Positions 60,869-64,000 of a stretch of 64,000 bases of DNA are shown here, in pieces. How positions within the stretch are numbered: the first letter of the stretch is position 1; the number at the start of each line of letters is the position of its first letter. Under the pieces are notes generated by a model. The model searched no databases and was not told the origin of the DNA. It worked only from the letters and a program-made list of their open reading frames with translations. Made by a program: the position numbers and the translations under genes. This stretch comes from Ureibacillus aquaedulcis (GTDB lineage: Bacteria > Bacillota > Bacilli > Bacillales_A > Planococcaceae), in the NCBI RefSeq assembly GCF_030418165.1, contig NZ_JAUHTQ010000002.1, positions 372,001 to 436,000 of the forward strand. Reading direction: 5' to 3'.

Positions 60869-60875
60869 TTCATGC

Positions 60876-62006
60876 CTATTTAAATCGCTCAATAGCAAAA
60901 TGGTCAATATTTTCATTTGTACGTCTGTTTATTATTAACTCGCTTAAAATCTTTCCTATTACACTGCTAAATTTAAAACCATGTCCTGAAAATCCTGCAG
61001 CTATGGCTATGTTTGGATATTTCGGATGTAGATCTACAATAAAATCCTCATCAGGCGTTAGTGTGTATGTACATGTTTTTCCATACATTAAATTCTCGGT
61101 AGTAGGCATAAAACTTGTTAAGAACTGTGTCAAGTCTTCCTGATCTCCTAGTTCTTCACCAAATCTTGTCATAGCTTTATCGGGATTTATCGTGGCTCCT
61201 CCATCGTGTCTACCAACTTTCAAGCCAGCCTTTTGAATGCTGGGAAATCCATAGTAGAGGCCATTAGGTGTATCAAACGCGAAAGCAGGGAAAAAATTCT
61301 CTCCATAAATCTCCTCATCCACATCAAACCACGCAAAGGTCTTTCTTACCGGATTTAGAGGCAACTCCAAGTCAAGCATAGATAGCAATTGATTTGACCA
61401 TGCACCAGCAGTCAATATTAAAGAGTGGGCAGTAAAAGAATCAGAATCTGTTGATACCTCGACACTCCCCGCTTTAGCAGTAATGGATGTAACTCTACTG
61501 TTTGTCAATATAGTGGCTCCGTTTAATTTGGCTAATTCACGATATGCTTCAATACACTCTTCGCACCGAAGTACACCGGATGTTGGTTCATAACAACCGA
61601 TGAAGTCACTTGGCACTGTAATACCTGGCCAACGATCCTCAATTTCATCTGCACTCATTATTTCTATTGGAATAGAAAAGCGCTTAGAGCTGGAAATTAT
61701 ATTTTTAATAGAACTAGAGGTTTCTTTTCCTACATTTAAAACCCCTGTATTCAAAAAAAATCGACTTCCTGTTTCCTTCTCCAACTCATGCCATAACTCT
61801 TGTGCCTTAAGTGCTAAAGGTACATACTCTTCCCCTTCCCCATAAGCATGTCGGATGATTCTTGTTTCCCCATGATGACTTCCCTTATCATGTGGAGGGT
61901 TATGCGAATCTAATAGTAGTACCTTTTTCCCTGTTAACGATAAATAGTATCCTGCCGCCATTCCCATGGAACCAGCACCAACTACTATAACATCATAATT
62001 TACCAT
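60876..62006 (-). CDS. monomeric sarcosine oxidase-like flavoenzyme
   Basis: 376 residues. FAD site DVIVVGAGSMGMAAGYYLSLTGKKVLLLD. GSHHGETRIIRHAYGEGEEYVPL carries the active-site His/Arg pair of monomeric sarcosine oxidase. KVGRHDGG and covalent-FAD Cys in YGKTCTYTLTPDEDFIVD follow, ending with GFSGHGFKFSSVIGK. Oxidises N-methylamino acids (sarcosine, N-methyltryptophan, pipecolate or proline in relatives) to amine, formaldehyde and H2O2. Monocistronic. Confidence 0.92.
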   Translation of the reverse strand: MVNYDVIVVGAGSMGMAAGYYLSLTGKKVLLLDSHNPPHDKGSHHGETRIIRHAYGEGEEYVPLALKAQELWHELEKETGSRFFLNTGVLNVGKETSSSIKNIISSSKRFSIPIEIMSADEIEDRWPGITVPSDFIGCYEPTSGVLRCEECIEAYRELAKLNGATILTNSRVTSITAKAGSVEVSTDSDSFTAHSLILTAGAWSNQLLSMLDLELPLNPVRKTFAWFDVDEEIYGENFFPAFAFDTPNGLYYGFPSIQKAGLKVGRHDGGATINPDKAMTRFGEELGDQEDLTQFLTSFMPTTENLMYGKTCTYTLTPDEDFIVDLHPKYPNIAIAAGFSGHGFKFSSVIGKILSELIINRRTNENIDHFAIERFK

Positions 62007-62197
62007 GTGCTTCTCCCCCTCTATAAGCCTATTAATATGTTTTTTACTTTTCTATCTAAAAAGGTCTTTAGTAAATGTGCCAAACTCTTATCCCGTAGTT
62101 GATGGAAACTAGGTCTTAAAGATAAACCTTAATGATACTGTTTCAAATATACTTTAAATTCGGCGTTCCACCTAGCTCCAAAAATCAAATAATAGAC

Positions 62198-62593
62198 TTA
62201 GAGCTTCCCTTGTTTGATTTGTTGGGCGAATTCATTTAAGAATGTGAAAAGCGCTTTTCGGAACTCGATGACCACTGCCTTGTCTTTAAAGAGTAATAAA
62301 TCATCTTTTTTTCTCAGGATGTCTTCTAAATTCCAGGAAAGGTATTTTGGATTTATTTTCTTATTTGTTTTTTGCTCCAAGTAGTATAAATAATTTGTTT
62401 TAAACAACCACTTCATAGTAATGGGAGCGGGGCGACCAGTAAATAAAACACGATCTCTACGTGCGATTTCAATCAGCTTTTCATAGAAATCTGAGTCACC
62501 AAAATACTCAACGTATACACGGTAAGGTGATTCAGCGTTTAGATCCTCTTGTACTATTATTTCAAATTCATATTTAGGTGTAGTGTTTACCAA
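62198..62593 (-). CDS. hypothetical protein
   Basis: 131 residues, soluble, alpha/beta (YEFEIIVQEDLNAESPYRVYVEYFGD, FYEKLIEIARRD, then WLFKTNYLYYLEQKTNKK). C-terminal long helix FRKALFTFLNEFAQQIKQGKL. No recognised family. The start is at the edge of an AGAGGATGAG ribosome site. A separate transcript. Confidence 0.65.
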   Translation of the reverse strand: MVNTTPKYEFEIIVQEDLNAESPYRVYVEYFGDSDFYEKLIEIARRDRVLFTGRPAPITMKWLFKTNYLYYLEQKTNKKINPKYLSWNLEDILRKKDDLLLFKDKAVVIEFRKALFTFLNEFAQQIKQGKL

Positions 62594-62740
62594 TTTGTCT
62601 CATCCTCTAGCTTTCTGGAGTCAAAAATTACTTCAATAAATTATTCTTATTTATTAATAACGATGTCATTTTCTTACTATTCAAAATAATGCATAATAGA
62701 AATTAGGTAAGAGCGATTTCAAAGAACGGAGATGACTTAA

Positions 62741-62959
62741 ATGAAAAATGCTAAACATGCAGTTTTAGGAATATTAACCGGACTTTTCATCATTCCGATT
62801 ATTGATAATTGGTTGGGGTTACGTTTTGATCACTTGCTTTACAAATTGTTTGGGGAACCTGATAATCCATTAAGTGTTAGCTTATCATTCATTTTCACTC
62901 TTTGTCTTATCGCTATAGTCATACTATTACCTTTATCTAGAAAAAAAGCAAAGACTTAA
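62741..62959 (+). CDS. small two-helix membrane protein
   Basis: 72 residues with membrane helices at about 6-22 (AVLGILTGLFIIPIIDN) and 46-64 (LSFIFTLCLIAIVILLPL) and a basic C-terminus (SRKKAKT). ACGGAG lies upstream of the ATG. Family not recognised. Confidence 0.65.
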   Translation: MKNAKHAVLGILTGLFIIPIIDNWLGLRFDHLLYKLFGEPDNPLSVSLSFIFTLCLIAIVILLPLSRKKAKT

Positions 62960-62987
62960 ACCTCCCTCTCATTGTGGAAGTGGTTAT

Positions 62988-63490
62988 TTAATCTATAGGT
63001 AATACCTCGATCGATGCGTAAGGCCTTTTATGTATTGCATAAAAAAGATTGGAACCATCATGCAATTCTAATTCTCTCCTTGCTCCATCTCCCACTAATT
63101 TCATTGTATGGATCGAGTTATCATAGACCTTCCCTACAAGGATTGACACTTCTATGTCAGACTTAGTTTTATAGTCAAAACTTGCAGTTGTATAAGGAAT
63201 GCCTCGTGCCTCAAAGCTGATATAAGGCTCCTCCTAAACCAGCTATATCCATTTCTAATTTTTGTAAGGCTTGCAACACCTAGCGCTCCATCCTTCTCGA
63301 AAAACACAAAGGTCTCCCCTTCATATTCTCCAATTGAAAGGACTGCTGTTTCATTAACGTCTTCTTGAAGAAGACCATACTGAATGGCTTTTTCCTTGGT
63401 TTTGTAACCGTTTTCTGCATCATTTTCTCGACACCCGACTAAAATAACCAACAAACTAAGACAAGCTATTATAAATCTCAACCACTTCAA
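62988..63490 (-). pseudogene. lipoprotein gene with frameshift
   Basis: TTG start at 63490 behind AAAGGATG. Signal and lipobox LVGC, then YKTKEKAIQYGLLQEDVNETAVLSIGEYEGETFVFFEKDG. Near 63225 the frame is lost. The +1 frame continues sensibly as ISFEARGIPYTTASFDYK, VSILVGKVYDNSIHTMKLVG and ELELHDGSNLFYAIHKRPY to a stop at 62988. A one-base loss in TGGTTTAGGAGGAGCC explains it. The reading that stays open ends at 63152 with a nonsense tail. Confidence 0.75.
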
Positions 63491-63570
63491 AAAATCATCC
63501 TTTATTTGATAGATTTGATATGCATTATCTAAATTTCTTTTCCTTAATGCCATACTGAGACTCGCTTTAA

Positions 63571-64000
63571 CTAAGAATTAGGGGTAGGTTTAGCTTGTAT
63601 TTCCAATCCCTTAAAAATCTCTAATAATTTCTTATGCACTTTAATATCTGCATTTAAAATTTCGCAGCCTCTATCATCATATAGATGGAAAATACTTTTA
63701 TTGTTTAAATTAACAATAAAAACATCTGGAGCAAATTGGCTATCCCTACTTCTTAATCGTGGTTTTAACGAATGGAAATCCTCATGGATTAATGCTTGAT
63801 AAAGATTTTTCACTCTTAGATCCGAAACTTTACACAAAAGCGACATTTGTTGAACAGTAAGAAACTCTCCTTCAAACTTCCAGTAAAATTCATGTAAACG
63901 CAGTGAATACTTGGATTGTTGATTTTTAAAGAAACGTCTAAAAAAATTGGGATAGACCCCCTTTTTTGTTGAATATGGATAGGAATTAACCACCACTACA
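63571..64000 (-). CDS. DUF3885-like protein, 5' end beyond the window
   Basis: At least 141 residues; the frame is still open at the right edge. RLRSRDSQFAPDVFIVNLNNKSIFHLYDDRGCEILNADIKVH matches the DUF3885 C-terminal pattern (IFHxYDDRGC). These Bacillales proteins often occur near Tn-like or immunity genes; function is unknown. Stop at 63571. Confidence 0.6.
   Translation of the reverse strand, partial: VVVVNSYPYSTKKGVYPNFFRRFFKNQQSKYSLRLHEFYWKFEGEFLTVQQMSLLCKVSDLRVKNLYQALIHEDFHSLKPRLRSRDSQFAPDVFIVNLNNKSIFHLYDDRGCEILNADIKVHKKLLEIFKGLEIQAKPTPNS

Overview
The window looks like a chromosomal segment of a low-G+C, endospore-forming Bacillales bacterium, most plausibly Caryophanaceae/Planococcaceae (a Lysinibacillus, Solibacillus or Ureibacillus relative). 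This placement is inference. It rests on the gene families present (QueC/QueF with preQ1-I riboswitches, YwbE, YclM-type aspartokinase, MocR and YhgE proteins), strong Shine-Dalgarno sites, frequent TTG/GTG starts and dense intrinsic terminators. I see no rRNA, tRNA, CRISPR array, intact insertion sequence or prophage.

Layout. (1) 1-1260: end of a queuosine operon (queF, queC), each gene behind its own preQ1-I riboswitch/terminator. (2) 1.4-1.9 kb: about ten copies of a 51-bp tandem repeat. (3) 2-15.5 kb: housekeeping and small genes (ywbE, AlkD-like repair protein, amidase, GNATs, MocR regulator, CysE, 2-hydroxyacid dehydrogenase, aspartokinase). They include a Cys-rich MarR regulator, a flavin monooxygenase and an ArsN1/PAT-like acetyltransferase linked by a shared operator-like sequence. 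(4) 15.9-24.8 kb: a metal-oxidation locus with a 1265-residue MnxG-type multicopper oxidase, its MnxE- and MnxF-like small partners, two further small-beta-barrel proteins, a CopC-CopD protein and an extreme His/Cys-repeat protein. Three sequences resembling late-sporulation (sigma-K type) -10 boxes precede genes here. (5) 24.8-30.6 kb: topoisomerase III, then a LysR regulator with a YhgE/Pip-type membrane protein and a second, 52-bp tandem repeat. (6) 30.8-56 kb: an amino-acid and osmolyte region with two full proline-catabolic sets. Each has a PutP symporter, a proline dehydrogenase and a P5C dehydrogenase, but the two dehydrogenases belong to different ALDH classes. Two ornithine-cyclodeaminase-family enzymes, an RpiR regulator, a BCCT carrier, NhaC, an M24-fold hydrolase with a solute:sodium symporter, and a RocR-like regulator with a degenerate AAA+ domain lie among them. 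(7) 56.3-57.6 kb: a decay zone of EamA and GntR remnants. (8) 57.7-62 kb: a polar amino-acid (cystine-type) ABC operon led by a cytoplasmic CPYC thiol oxidoreductase, then a monomeric sarcosine-oxidase-like flavoenzyme. (9) 62-64 kb: small proteins, a frameshifted lipoprotein and the start of a DUF3885-type gene.

How the parts work together (inference). Region 4 reads as a spore-surface Mn(II)-oxidising or metal-coating system with copper supply (CopC-CopD) and a candidate metal-binding scaffold (His/Cys protein). It is my main candidate for an incompletely described system. Region 6 reads as a proline/ornithine-use regulon. Its two ornithine-cyclodeaminase transcripts share an identical 21-bp promoter segment and CodY-like boxes at the same place after the start site, and the second proline cassette has its own dedicated regulator and long inverted-repeat operator.
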